64,000 nucleotides of DNA from Halomonas sp. (GTDB taxonomy: Bacteria; Pseudomonadota; Gammaproteobacteria; Pseudomonadales; Halomonadaceae). Under the pieces are notes generated by a model, which saw nothing but the letters and a program-made list of their open reading frames with translations, was not told the DNA's origin and ran no database searches. The DNA lies in the NCBI RefSeq assembly GCF_017983445.1, contig NZ_JAGOBJ010000010.1, positions 124,001 through 188,000 of the forward strand. The letters run 5' to 3'. The position numbers and the translations under genes are program-made. Below, piece after piece: positions 36,952 through 45,981 of this stretch (its first letter is position 1; each line of letters begins with the position of its first letter).

Positions 36952-38450
36952 GCGCTGGCATCATCCCCTTGGCGATCAAACAGCGCATTAACGAAGTCAT
37001 TGGCTTCAAAGGGGCGCAAATCATCCAGCCCTTCGCCCACACCGATAAAGCGGATAGGCGTTTTGAGCTGTTTCGCTAGCGCAAAGATGATTCCACCCTT
37101 CGCGGTGCCGTCCAGCTTTGTCAGCGTGATACCGGTCACGGGAACGGCTTCATTGAACGTACTCGCCTGGGCGATAGCGTTCTGCCCGGTGCCAGCGTCC
37201 AGTACCAGCATCACTTCGTGGGGAGCGGTGCCATCAAGTTTTTGCATGACGCGATGAACCTTTTTCAGCTCTTCCATCAAGTGGCTCTTGTTATGCAGAC
37301 GCCCCGCCGTATCGGCAATCAACACATCCACGCCGCGCGCTTTGGCGGCGGCTACCGCATCGTATATGACCGAGGCACTATCGGCGCCAGTATGCTGGGC
37401 AATCACCGGCACGCTATTGCGCTCGCCCCATACTTTAAGCTGTTCAACCGCTGCCGCCCGAAAGGTATCGCCCGCCGCAAGCATGACGCTCTTGCCTTCC
37501 TGCTGAAAACGTTGGGTCAATTTGCCGATCGTGGTGGTCTTACCTACGCCGTTCACGCCAACGACCAAAATGACAAAGGGTCCATCCTGTGGTTTATCCA
37601 GATCAAGCGGCGTAGCAACCGGCCCAAGCATGGCTGCCAGCTCTTCCTGCAGGCCACGGTAGAGTGCCTCAGGATTATTAAGCTCTTTGCGCGACACCCG
37701 CTTCTCAAGGTGCTCGATAATCTCGCTGGTTGCCTCGATGCCCACATCGGCCATTAACAGCTGCGTTTCCAAATCTTCCAACAGCTCGTCATCAATCTGT
37801 TTTTTACCCAAAAACAGATCGGAAATGCCGTCGGTTAAATTGGCGCGGGTCTTACCCAGGCCTGATTTAATCCGCGCAAACCAGCCCTGTTTTTCGCTTT
37901 TGGCAGCCACGGGCTTTTCTTGCAGCGCAGGCTTCTGCACAGGCTGTATTTCGGGCTCCGGCTGCACTGGATCGATTTCGGGCTCGGGAGCAGATTCTGG
38001 GCTAATTTCTGGCGCAGGCTCCGGTTTGATCTCAGGAGGCGCAGGTGTTGGCTCGACCTCGGGCTCAGGAGGCTCCGGCTTGATCTCGGGCTCAGGAAGC
38101 TCCGGCTTGATCTCAGGCTCAGACGGCTCTGGCTTGATCTCGGGCTCAGATGGCTCCGGCTTAATCTCGGGCTCAGACGGCTCCGGTTTGATCTCAGGAG
38201 ATGCAGGTGCTGGCTCAATCTCGGATTTAGACGGTTCCGGCTTAATTTCAGGAGGCTCGGGCGCCGGCTTGATCTCGGGCTTAGGCGCAGGCTCGGCTAC
38301 CGGCGCGGCATTTTCAGCATCGGCTAACGGCTTCTGCGGCGATTCATCAAGCAGCTCATCATCGTTGAGCTCCTGGGGGAGTTGCTTTTGCTGCTCCTGT
38401 TGGGAGTCGTGCTTTTTCTTACGCTTGAAAAAACCAAACATGGGAGTCAT
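36948..38450 (-). CDS. ftsY: Signal recognition particle receptor FtsY
   Basis: Membrane-associated SRP receptor GTPase. 500 residues, longer than the minimal protein because of an acidic, proline/glutamate/lysine repeat domain (about 50-170). The NG domain (about 195-500) includes [14 protein letters not shown] (G1), [16 protein letters not shown] (G3) and [10 protein letters not shown] (G4). Start may be ATG 38450 or ATG 38441 ([12 protein letters not shown]), the latter more like pseudomonad FtsY. Diverges from rsmD, which starts close by. Confidence 0.95.
   Translation of the reverse strand: MTPMFGFFKRKKKHDSQQEQQKQLPQELNDDELLDESPQKPLADAENAAPVAEPAPKPEIKPAPEPPEIKPEPSKSEIEPAPASPEIKPEPSEPEIKPEPSEPEIKPEPSEPEIKPELPEPEIKPEPPEPEVEPTPAPPEIKPEPAPEISPESAPEPEIDPVQPEPEIQPVQKPALQEKPVAAKSEKQGWFARIKSGLGKTRANLTDGISDLFLGKKQIDDELLEDLETQLLMADVGIEATSEIIEHLEKRVSRKELNNPEALYRGLQEELAAMLGPVATPLDLDKPQDGPFVILVVGVNGVGKTTTIGKLTQRFQQEGKSVMLAAGDTFRAAAVEQLKVWGERNSVPVIAQHTGADSASVIYDAVAAAKARGVDVLIADTAGRLHNKSHLMEELKKVHRVMQKLDGTAPHEVMLVLDAGTGQNAIAQASTFNEAVPVTGITLTKLDGTAKGGIIFALAKQLKTPIRFIGVGEGLDDLRPFEANDFVNALFDRQGDDASA
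37965..38275 (-). repeat. In-frame degenerate repeat in the acidic domain of FtsY
   Basis: A 27-base unit coding roughly SEPEIKPEP is repeated with variation ([20 protein letters not shown], then [20 protein letters not shown]). The multiple of three keeps the frame. Such A-domains vary greatly in length among FtsY proteins. Confidence 0.85.
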
Positions 38451-38531
38451 CCGACTTAAAAGGTGAACATTGTGACCATCCTACCACCGCCAACCAAGAC
38501 TTTGGATAAGCAGCCCGCTACAATCCTTGAT

Positions 38532-39176
38532 ATGACACGACAACGCTCCTCTCGCCCAAACACTCGTTCAAGTACTCATTCAGGTACTCGCTCAACCGCT
38601 TCCCGTGGTGCGCCCACCAAACCGCCCGGTAAGCTACGTATTATCGGTGGTGACTTTCGCCGTCGCCAGCTGCCCGTGCTCGATCGCCCTGGCTTGCGTC
38701 CCACCCCGGACAGAGTGCGCGAAACGCTATTCAACTGGCTAGGCCAGCAACTGTACGGCCAGCGCGTGCTGGACCTGTTTGCGGGTACCGGTGCATTGGG
38801 TATTGAAGCGCTTTCGCGCGGCGCGGCTCACGTTGATTTCATCGAACGCGACAGCAGCGTGGCGGCCTATATTACCCAAAATCTGACGACTCTTGGCGCC
38901 ACTCGCGGCCATGTGACTACTCTTGACGCTGAGGCTTTCCTTAACCAGCCTGCGCAACCTTTTGACCTGGTGTTTCTTGACCCGCCCTTTAATCAAGGGC
39001 TTGCTGCCAACTGCTGTAGCGCTCTGGAAAGCCGCGGCTGGCTTGCGCAAGATGCCATGATTTATCTGGAAACCGAGCGCGCCCTTACGCCAATTGTCCC
39101 GGCGAATTGGCAACTGCACCGCGAAACCCAGGCGGGGGAAAGCACCGCTCGACTCTACCTGCGACAAACTCCCTAA
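38532..39176 (+). CDS. rsmD: 16S rRNA (guanine-N2)-methyltransferase RsmD
   Basis: Methylates G966 of 16S rRNA. From ATG 38532 it has 214 residues, of which the first 35 are Ser/Thr/Arg-rich; the domain begins KLRIIGGDFRRRQLPV. Motifs: RPTPDRVRETLFNWL, VLDLFAGTGALGIEALSRGA (SAM site) and VFLDPPFNQGL (catalytic motif IV). In-frame GTG codons upstream (38463, 38472) are possible starts. Divergent from ftsY, the normal arrangement. Confidence 0.92.
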   Translation: MTRQRSSRPNTRSSTHSGTRSTASRGAPTKPPGKLRIIGGDFRRRQLPVLDRPGLRPTPDRVRETLFNWLGQQLYGQRVLDLFAGTGALGIEALSRGAAHVDFIERDSSVAAYITQNLTTLGATRGHVTTLDAEAFLNQPAQPFDLVFLDPPFNQGLAANCCSALESRGWLAQDAMIYLETERALTPIVPANWQLHRETQAGESTARLYLRQTP

Positions 39177-39269
39177 ACAGCGCTTGCCGATAACGGCCAC
39201 GAGCGTTACGCTCGCCACATTCGCCCCTGTTGGCACGCCTGTCGTTCGTTTTATAACCTGGAGGTTTAC

Positions 39270-39467
39270 ATGAGTCTGGAACTGTTCAATCAGCTTGAGC
39301 AAAAAGTCACCGATACGGTGGATGCGCTGGAAATGATGAAGCTGGAAAATGAAGAACTGCGCGATGAAAATGCCAAGCTCAAGCAAGAGCGTGAAGAGTG
39401 GGAACGCCGTTTGAATAGCTTATTGAGCAAGTTTGAAACCAGCGATACGTCGAGCACCGCTAGCTAA
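39270..39467 (+). CDS. zapB: Cell division protein ZapB
   Basis: 65 residues, almost entirely coiled coil (MSLELFNQLEQKVTDTVDAL...LENEELRDENAKLKQERE), the ZapB pattern. ZapB bridges ZapA/FtsZ rings and MatP. GGAGG lies seven bases before ATG 39270. The 3' end overlaps the convergent rimI gene by eight bases, with both stops inside the overlap. Confidence 0.88.
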   Translation: MSLELFNQLEQKVTDTVDALEMMKLENEELRDENAKLKQEREEWERRLNSLLSKFETSDTSSTAS

Positions 39468-39918
39468 GCGTGCGCGACAGCAGTACCGCGTCTTCCCGCC
39501 CGGCGGTTCCCTGCACTGCCGGGTAGTAGCCTTTACGTAATCCATCCACACCAAAGCCCCAGCGCTTATACAGGCTAATAGCGGCCACGTTGCCCGCACG
39601 CACCTCAAGCAGCAGTCGCTCGCTTTGCCACTCAGCCGCTTTTCGCAGCACCGCGTTCATCAGCTCACTCCCCAAGCCAAGGTGACGATGTTCGGGCAGT
39701 ACGCCAATCGCCTGCAGCTCAGCCTCAAAGGGTAAGCGCGCGACGATGGCATAGCCCACCAGCTCCCCGGCTTGAATACATCCCAACACGCAGCTTGTCG
39801 AATCGCTTAATGCCTCACGAAGCTGAGCGTCACTCGCCCCGCTCTGGGCCTGCGCTTCAAGTACCACCAGTTGGGCAAGCTCGCTCTCCCGAAGCTCGTT
39901 TATCGTGCGCTCAGTCAC
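39460..39918 (-). CDS. rimI: Ribosomal protein S18 alanine N-acetyltransferase (RimI-type GNAT)
   Basis: 152 residues. GNAT fold: acetyl-CoA-binding motif A in IGVLPEHRHLGLGSELMNAVL (about 70-92), LLLEVRAGNVAAISLYKRWGF as the following strand and helix. Acetylates the S18 N-terminus in E. coli. GTG start at 39918 overlaps the stop of the preceding gene (GTGA), so translation is coupled. The neighbour is a candidate psi subunit, matching the holD-rimI pair of E. coli. Confidence 0.9.
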   Translation of the reverse strand: MTERTINELRESELAQLVVLEAQAQSGASDAQLREALSDSTSCVLGCIQAGELVGYAIVARLPFEAELQAIGVLPEHRHLGLGSELMNAVLRKAAEWQSERLLLEVRAGNVAAISLYKRWGFGVDGLRKGYYPAVQGTAGREDAVLLSRTLS

Positions 39919-40757
39919 GATTGCTCGGGGTCTTTTTCAAGTGCCTGTTCAAGTGCCTGCCACTCTTGGCCAAGCACATTCAAGGCGGGCCATAGTTCCC
40001 GCTTGGCCTGTGGACTCTGAATCAACCCGGCAAGCGAAGGCCCCTGCCATATAGGCAGCGCCAGCGTTTGGCTGTGCGCTTGCTGCACGTTAAGCACTTG
40101 CATGATTTCGTCGGCATGTAGCGCCTCATGCTCGCCCCACCACAGCACACGCTCAAGCTTCCAGCCCTTCCGGCTTGCGCTACCCGCGATAAATGCAGAA
40201 AGCCCCTCGCGGGCTTCCTCAAGTGGCTCTGCGACGTCAAAAGCGTTGGCCATGGGCGGCCATTCAAACAGCATGATGCTCGGCAGTTTGCCCTGCTGAA
40301 TGCTGGCAGCCTGCAAGATATTGCTTAGCAGCTGCTGCTCTTTAGGCGTGATATCGCCGGGATGCAGAATCAACCAGCGCTGGTCGATACACATGCAGGA
40401 AAGCGTAAAGCGCAGGGGTTTGGCAGAGGCTGCGGGTGCTGGTTTGGGCGCAGGTGATACCGCCTCTTTAACGGGCGGCTCAGCAACCGGCGGAGCATGC
40501 CCAAGCAGCGCCCGCACTGACGAAGGCGAAGCCTCAGGCGTTGGCGCGCTTACCTCAGCAGGCTTGGCTTCTTTGCGCGGCGGCGGTGCATCATCAAGCA
40601 CCGCCTGCAGGCGATCACGCGGGGGTGTTTTTTCCGGTGGCGTATCGTCCCACTCGCAGGCTTCGGTTGGCAGCGCATTCGGCAGCTGATAGCGCGACGC
40701 CCAGGCGGTAATGCCCATGGCGTCGAGGTAGTAACGGCGGGCAACTTCTGGTGTCAC
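39915..40757 (-). CDS. Candidate DNA polymerase III psi subunit (HolD-like, pseudomonad type)
   Basis: 280 residues. N-terminus YYLDAMGITAWASRYQLPNA resembles the chi-binding N-terminus of E. coli psi (LGITQW); a proline/alanine-rich linker (about 38-110) follows, then a globular C-terminal part (about 112-270, FTLSCMCIDQRWLILHP and LFEWPPMANAF). Position between bolA and rimI parallels holD-rimI; in Pseudomonas a diverged psi of similar size is, as I recall, encoded beside rimI. GTG start overlaps the bolA stop (GTGA). Confidence 0.62.
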   Translation of the reverse strand: MTPEVARRYYLDAMGITAWASRYQLPNALPTEACEWDDTPPEKTPPRDRLQAVLDDAPPPRKEAKPAEVSAPTPEASPSSVRALLGHAPPVAEPPVKEAVSPAPKPAPAASAKPLRFTLSCMCIDQRWLILHPGDITPKEQQLLSNILQAASIQQGKLPSIMLFEWPPMANAFDVAEPLEEAREGLSAFIAGSASRKGWKLERVLWWGEHEALHADEIMQVLNVQQAHSQTLALPIWQGPSLAGLIQSPQAKRELWPALNVLGQEWQALEQALEKDPEQS

Positions 40758-41062
40758 TGGCCGCCGCCACGACAGTTGGGTGAATCAGGACGCTCACCGC
40801 CCCGCGCCTGCCATTCAACCGGCGTATAAAGGTGTAGCGCCAGCGCATGCACCGGGCCTGATAGTTCGTCGGCCAGCAGCGCATAAATCTTCTGGTGGCG
40901 CTTCACCGGCATTAAGCCGTCGAAAATATCGCTTACCAGCGTCACCTTGAAGTGGGTTTCGGAGTTGGCGGGCACATTGTGCATGTGGCTTTCGTTTTCC
41001 ACACGCACTGCTTCAGGCGCTAGCGCCGCTAATTTTTGCTCGATCTGTGCTTGCACCGTCAT
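40754..41062 (-). CDS. bolA: BolA family protein
   Basis: 102 residues. Matches BolA: HMHNVPANSETHFKVTLVSD, the DGLMPVKRHQKIYALLADEL helix-turn region (RH) and VHALALHLYTPVEW. BolA proteins pair with monothiol glutaredoxins and bind Fe-S clusters or DNA, and affect morphology and stress response. The C-terminal tail is unstructured. First gene of a three-gene overlapping set bolA-psi-rimI. Confidence 0.92.
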   Translation of the reverse strand: MTVQAQIEQKLAALAPEAVRVENESHMHNVPANSETHFKVTLVSDIFDGLMPVKRHQKIYALLADELSGPVHALALHLYTPVEWQARGGERPDSPNCRGGGQ

Positions 41063-41102
41063 GCATGCTCTCCTCGGTATTCAACGTTTTTATTGTACGC
41101 GC

Positions 41103-42506
41103 TTACTGGCTACCAGACGACGTCCGCCGCTCAACGAGTGCACGCCGGGCGACCGAGATTCTTGAAAGGCTTGCCAGTAGCGCCAGAAACGATGTAGCGG
41201 CTCCTAGCCACAGGGTTACCTGAACGGCCAGCCCGAGCGCTAGAGCAGCACCCACCATGGCGACCCCCAATGATTGGCCAACAGTGCGGATAGTGCTCAT
41301 GACGCCGGACACATTAGCGCTACGCTCAGGCGGCAGACTACCCATCATTTCACGATTATTGGGCGGCTGGAACAGGCCAAAACCGATACCGCACAGTGCC
41401 GTGCGCCACAGGCTTTCCGCCACACCCATGGTTTCATCCACCAGCGCCAAGGCTACCAATCCAGCAATCAACAACCCAAGCCCGGCACTTGAAAGCAGGC
41501 TTGGGTTAATGCGATCGGCAAGCCGTCCCGCCAGCGGGCCCACTACCATAATAGCGAGGGGCCATGGGGTAAACAGCCAGGCGGTTTCCAGCGGCGTAAA
41601 GCCCATCTGCTCCTGATAGAAAAACGATAGCGCTACAAACGTCAGGCCCTGACCAATAAACGCAAGCCCTGAGGCGGATACCGCCAGGGTGAAGCGCTTT
41701 TCAGCAAACACGCTAAGCGGCAGCAGTGGATATGGCGCGCGACGCTGGCGGGCAATGAAGCCTGCAAAGCTTGCTATTGCCAGCAGTACCCAGGCACCCA
41801 CCTGCCAATAAGGCACTGCATGGCCCACGGCATCCATGGCTAAAAAGAAGCTTGCCAGCATCAGCATGGAAAGCAGCGCTCCCAAAAAATCGAAGCTGCC
41901 CTGGCGGGGGTTGTCCTTGGGCAAGGCCCGGTTAGCTAGCCAAAGCGAACACAACCCCAGGGGCAGGTTGAGTGCAAACAGCCACGGCCAATCGGCGAAC
42001 GATAGAATTACCCCGCTAAGCGTGGGTCCGGCGGCATAACCGCCCGCCACTACCAGCGCGCTTAACCCCAATGCACTGCCCAGCAGGCGCGAGGGAAAGA
42101 TAGCCCGGTAAAGCGCAGGGCCAATCGAGAGCGTGGCGGCAGCGCCCAGGCCCTGCAAAGCGCGAAACACCAGCAGCGCTTCCAGGTTGCGGGAAAGTGC
42201 GGCACCCAGCGCGCCCAGCATGAAAGTGGTCAATCCAAACAGGTAAATACGCCTGCGGGTTACCAGCTCGCTGATCCCGGCGAATACCAGCAAGAACGCG
42301 GCGCACACCACCTGAAACATATTGGTGATCCATACCGCACGCGACGCAGAGGCGTTTAGATCCGCGGCGATAGTGGGCAGGGCAAGGTTGATCATGGTGG
42401 TATCCACCACTGCCATTAGCGTACCGGTAATCAGTGCCAGCACCGCTAAGGCACGTTCAGGCCCGGGCAGGCCATCGTCTCCAGGACGAGTTTCAAACAG
42501 TCGCAT
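41103..42506 (-). CDS. MFS multidrug exporter, DHA2 (EmrB/QacA) type
   Basis: 467 residues with about 14 hydrophobic helices. Characteristic first helix motif LMAVVDTTMINLALPTIAADL, the loop between helices 2 and 3 (FAGISELVTRRRIYLFGL), and PLGLCSLWLANRALP. Likely a proton-driven drug or small-molecule exporter of the inner membrane; no periplasmic adaptor gene is beside it. Substrate unknown. The gene is monocistronic; a strong hairpin lies just upstream. Confidence 0.88.
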   Translation of the reverse strand: MRLFETRPGDDGLPGPERALAVLALITGTLMAVVDTTMINLALPTIAADLNASASRAVWITNMFQVVCAAFLLVFAGISELVTRRRIYLFGLTTFMLGALGAALSRNLEALLVFRALQGLGAAATLSIGPALYRAIFPSRLLGSALGLSALVVAGGYAAGPTLSGVILSFADWPWLFALNLPLGLCSLWLANRALPKDNPRQGSFDFLGALLSMLMLASFFLAMDAVGHAVPYWQVGAWVLLAIASFAGFIARQRRAPYPLLPLSVFAEKRFTLAVSASGLAFIGQGLTFVALSFFYQEQMGFTPLETAWLFTPWPLAIMVVGPLAGRLADRINPSLLSSAGLGLLIAGLVALALVDETMGVAESLWRTALCGIGFGLFQPPNNREMMGSLPPERSANVSGVMSTIRTVGQSLGVAMVGAALALGLAVQVTLWLGAATSFLALLASLSRISVARRALVERRTSSGSQ

Positions 42507-42537
42507 GGGTGGGATGTCCCTAAAACGAAACGGCTGA

Positions 42538-42571
42538 CACGTTAAAACCGGCCTAAGCCGGTTTTAACGTG
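42538..42571. terminator. 15-bp perfect hairpin upstream of the MFS gene
   Basis: CACGTTAAAACCGGC (42538-42552) and GCCGGTTTTAACGTG (42557-42571) around CTAA. It lies 51 bases beyond the stop of the acidic protein gene and is a likely terminator for it, with T-tracts inside the arms. Confidence 0.7.
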
Positions 42572-42621
42572 CATGGACGTCGCCGCCTGAAAGCGGTTAC
42601 GACATCTGATAACGCCGCGCG

Positions 42622-43008
42622 TTAATCCTGGTCGTTGTCGAGCAGTAACGCATCGTCAACATCAGAGATTTCAAGCGCTGTCTCATCATCCAGGTCGATG
42701 GCGAGATAGCTGTGCTCAATGCGCAGAAATTCCTGAAATAGCGCCCAGTTAAGCGTTTCCGGCCATTGACGTTCGTCCTCTTCCCAAGCGCGCAGCTCGG
42801 TCTCGAGAATTTCAGCAAAGCGGTCGCGGACAAAGGTTTCAAGCGCTTCCGGGGTATCCATCTCAGGGATAAGGTAAACAGTACTTTCACGTTCGACGTC
42901 GTCCAGTGTCAGGTCGTCGTCTCCCATGGTGGGTTCCAGCGCATTGATCCAGTCCACAAAGGGCTGGGTCGGCCTGACGCTCAGAGCGGAGCGGTTAAGC
43001 AGTTTCAT
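42622..43008 (-). CDS. Hypothetical acidic protein downstream of lysS
   Basis: 128 residues from ATG 43008 (MKLLNRSALSVRPTQPFVDWINAL), which has GAGGAG seven bases upstream. Very acidic, with DDDLTLDDVERESTVYLIPE, a helix-rich centre (LETFVRDRFAEILETELRAWEEDE) and a C-terminus rich in Asp (DVDDALLLDNDQD). No domain recognised. It is on the same strand as lysS with 90 bases between. May be a small conserved gammaproteobacterial protein; no function assigned. Confidence 0.75.
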   Translation of the reverse strand: MKLLNRSALSVRPTQPFVDWINALEPTMGDDDLTLDDVERESTVYLIPEMDTPEALETFVRDRFAEILETELRAWEEDERQWPETLNWALFQEFLRIEHSYLAIDLDDETALEISDVDDALLLDNDQD

Positions 43009-43098
43009 GGGATTCTCCTCGCCGTCGAAACGTTGACCATTATGGGCGCTAAAACGCGCCCTTACCAACTTTTAGTCTACCTCTTTCAATCCTGCGCT

Positions 43099-44610
43099 TT
43101 ACTCGGACTCGGGGCGCATCGCCGGAAACAGCAGCACATCACGAATGGAGGCACTGTCGGTAAACAGCATCACTAAGCGGTCAATACCAATGCCTTCACC
43201 GGCGGTGGGCGGCATGCCATATTCCAGGGCACGCACGTAATCTGCATCGTAATACATCGCCTCCAGGTCGCCAGCCTCTTTCTCGGCAGCCTGCTCACGG
43301 AAGCGCTCGGCCTGATCTTCAGCGTCATTCAATTCCGAGAAGCCGTTGGCAATTTCACGCCCGCCCACAAAGAACTCGAAACGGTCGGTAACGAACGGAT
43401 TGGCATCGTTACGTCGTGCCAGCGGGCTGACTTCGGCCGGGTATTCGGTAATGAACGTCGGCTGGTCGAGCTTGTGCTCGGCCACTTCTTCGAAAATTTC
43501 CGTCTGGACCTTGCCCAGCCCCCAGCTGTCCTTGATCTTGATACCCAGTTTCTGGGCCGTTGCACGCGCCGCATCCAGGCTATCCAGATCCGCGTCGGTG
43601 ATGCCATCACCGTGATCTAGAATCGACTGCTTGAGCGTCAAGCGCTTGAACGGCTGGCCGAAGTCGTAGCTTGTGCCCTGGTACTCAAGGGTCGTGGTGC
43701 CCAGCACTTCTTCGGCCGCAGTGCGCAGCATCGCCTCGGTCATGTCCATCAGGTCGTTGTAGTCGGCGTAAGCCCAGTAGAATTCAACCATGGTGAATTC
43801 AGGGTTATGCCGCGTGGAAAGACCTTCATTACGGAAGTTGCGGTTGATTTCAAACACCTTCTCGAAACCACCCACGACCAGACGTTTCAGATAAAGCTCC
43901 GGCGCAATACGCAGGTACATATCCATGCCCAGCGCATTGTGATGAGTAACAAACGGACGCGCTGTGGCACCGCCGGGGATCGCCTGGAGCATGGGCGTTT
44001 CCACTTCCATAAAGCCACGCGTTTCAAAGAAACGGCGCATGGAGCTGATCACCGCCGCTCGCGTCTCAAACGCCTTGCGCGACTGCGGGTTCATGATCAG
44101 ATCCACATAGCGCTGACGATAGCGCGCTTCCTGATCCGTCAGGCCGTGGAATTTATCCGGCAGCGGGCGCAGGCTCTTGGTCAGAAGCTGCGCGTCAACC
44201 ATCATCACGTACAGATCGCCCTTGCCGGATTTATGCACCGGGCCGCGGGCCGCCACGATGTCACCAATATCCCAGCCCTTGATATCTTCAAGCACCTCAG
44301 CTGGCAGGCCTTTTTTATCCACGTAAAGCTGGATCTGCCCCGCCACGTCCTGAATAACGATAAACGGGCCGCGCTGACGCATGATTCGACCGGCCACCGA
44401 CGCCTGATGATCCAGCGCTTCCAGCTCGGCCTTGTCTTTATCGCCCAGCTGGTCTTGCAGCTCGACCGTCAGGCTGTCGCGGCGAAAGTCATTCGGGAAA
44501 GCGCTCTTCCCTTGCTCTGCGGCCAGCTCACGACGCGCGGTGAGCTTGGCGCGACGCTCGGCAATAAGATGGTTTTCATTTTCAGGAGAAGACGCGTCTT
44601 GGTTAGCCAT
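43099..44610 (-). CDS. lysS: Lysyl-tRNA synthetase, class II
   Basis: Charges tRNA-Lys. 503 residues. N-terminal OB-fold anticodon-binding domain (about 60-160, [18 protein letters not shown]), class II motif 1 near [18 protein letters not shown], motif 2 [20 protein letters not shown], motif 3 [20 protein letters not shown]. Follows prfB by 34 bases, the conserved prfB-lysS pair. Confidence 0.97.
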   Translation of the reverse strand: MANQDASSPENENHLIAERRAKLTARRELAAEQGKSAFPNDFRRDSLTVELQDQLGDKDKAELEALDHQASVAGRIMRQRGPFIVIQDVAGQIQLYVDKKGLPAEVLEDIKGWDIGDIVAARGPVHKSGKGDLYVMMVDAQLLTKSLRPLPDKFHGLTDQEARYRQRYVDLIMNPQSRKAFETRAAVISSMRRFFETRGFMEVETPMLQAIPGGATARPFVTHHNALGMDMYLRIAPELYLKRLVVGGFEKVFEINRNFRNEGLSTRHNPEFTMVEFYWAYADYNDLMDMTEAMLRTAAEEVLGTTTLEYQGTSYDFGQPFKRLTLKQSILDHGDGITDADLDSLDAARATAQKLGIKIKDSWGLGKVQTEIFEEVAEHKLDQPTFITEYPAEVSPLARRNDANPFVTDRFEFFVGGREIANGFSELNDAEDQAERFREQAAEKEAGDLEAMYYDADYVRALEYGMPPTAGEGIGIDRLVMLFTDSASIRDVLLFPAMRPESE

Positions 44611-44644
44611 GGGGCACCCTATTCATGTTCGAACGCTAAAAAGA

Positions 44645-45743
44645 TTACAAACCTTGCTTGAGGCTGGCGACGATAAACTGATCCAAATCACCGTCGAGCA
44701 CCTTGTCGCAGTTGCTGGACTGTACGCCGGTGCGCAAATCCTTGATGCGCTGGTCGTCAAGCACGTACGAGCGAATCTGGCTGCCCCAGCCAATATCGGC
44801 CTTGGAGTCTTCTGCCTCTTGCTTTGCGGCATTACGCTTTTGCATCTCATGCTCCCAGAGCCTTGCCTTTAACTGCTTCATGGCAAAGTCACGGTTAGCA
44901 TGCTGGCTGCGCTGGTTCTGACACGCCACCACGATACCGGTCGGTTCGTGGGTGATCCGCACCGCTGAATCGGTGGTGTTGACGTGCTGGCCGCCCGCGC
45001 CGCTGGAGCGGTAGGTATCAACGCGCAGATCCGAAGGATTGATCTCAACCTCGAAGCTGTCATCAACTTCCGGTGACAGGAAAACAGACGCAAACGACGT
45101 ATGACGACGACCGCCTGAGTCGAACGGGCTTTTACGTACCAGCCGGTGAACCCCGGTTTCAGTACGCAGCCAACCAAAGGCGTGGTCGCCCTGAATATGC
45201 AGAGAGGCGGATTTGATACCCGCGACTTCACCGGCGGAAATTTCGGTTATTTCAGCCTTGAACCCGTGGCTATCTGCCCAGCGCAGATACATGCGCAGCA
45301 GAATATTGGCCCAGTCCTGAGCTTCCGTACCGCCGGAACCCGACTGAATTTCCAGGTAGGCATTGTTTTCATCCATTTCACCGGAGAACATGCGCCGAAA
45401 CTCAAGCTTCTCAAGCGAGGCCTGAAGGCCGTCAAGCTCTTTGCGTACTTCTTCAACCGTGCCTTCATCGTCTTCCATTTCGGCAAGTTCCAGAAGGTCA
45501 CGGCTATCGCCAAGGCCTTGGTCCAGCTCGTCGATGGTGGCAACGATCGCTTCGAGCGAGGAGCGCTCTTTACCCAGCTTTTGCGCATAGTCTGGATCGT
45601 TCCAGACATTCGGATCTTCAAGCTCGCGAGAGACTTCTTCTAGCCGATCTTTGCGCTCGGCATAGTCAAAGATACCCCCTAAGAACGTCTGTGCGCTCAG
45701 ACAGGTCCTTGATCTGGTTATGTATCGGGTTGGTTTCCAACAT
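44645..45743 (-). CDS. prfB: Peptide chain release factor 2, with programmed +1 frameshift
   Basis: Recognises UGA and UAA stop codons. The ATG at 45743 starts [20 protein letters not shown]; after 25 codons the frame meets an in-frame TGA at 45666-45668. The site AGGGGGTATCTTTGAC is identical to the E. coli frameshift signal, and the +1 frame then runs from GAC (45667) to 44645, for 365 residues, the standard length. RF2 motifs: SPF in RKSPFDSGG and GGQ in GAGGQHVNT. Pairs with lysS. Confidence 0.97.
45663..45680 (-). promoter_or_regulatory. prfB programmed +1 frameshift site
   Basis: Internal Shine-Dalgarno-like AGGGGG, spacer TAT, slippery CTT and TGA followed by C. This is the autoregulatory RF2 site: low RF2 allows the +1 slip. 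Confidence 0.95.
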
Positions 45744-45908
45744 GAATCGCCCTGGCCTTGGTCAATATGACATGGTTCGAAAGAAAGACGCGCCGCGGCG
45801 GCATCTTGGCTGGATGATTCCAAGCCAGCACCACAGCGGCGAAATTCTGAGAGCGTATTGTAACGAAACCTGGCGCTTCTCGCATCCATCGCCATATACC
45901 ACCCATGA

Positions 45909-45934
45909 TTAAACCCGGCTTTCGCCGGGTTTAA
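45909..45934 (-). terminator. Hairpin terminator of fadL
   Basis: TTAAACCCGGC (45909-45919) and GCCGGGTTTAA (45924-45934) form an 11-bp stem around TTTC. Lies 48 bases beyond the fadL stop on the reverse strand. Confidence 0.7.
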
Positions 45935-45981
45935 GAAGGGTCATCCTATCAACGTTAAAGCTCAGGTTTAAAAACGCTGTT

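Noticed and set aside
37965-38275. Possible CRISPR-like array
   Set aside because: The repeats are degenerate, 27 bases, contiguous without spacers and lie in frame inside ftsY.
37835-38327. Repetitive Ser/Leu/Arg-rich frames in and opposite the ftsY repeat
   Set aside because: They are alternative-frame readings of the Pro-Glu-Lys repeat; FtsY itself is clearly the coding frame.
43807-44661. 284-residue forward frame opposite lysS
   Set aside because: Shadow of lysS: His/Arg-rich antisense translation without domain signals.
45744-45895. In-frame upstream extension of the main prfB frame
   Set aside because: The residues upstream of the shift point in that frame are not RF2-like, while the true N-terminus is found in the other frame behind the frameshift signal.
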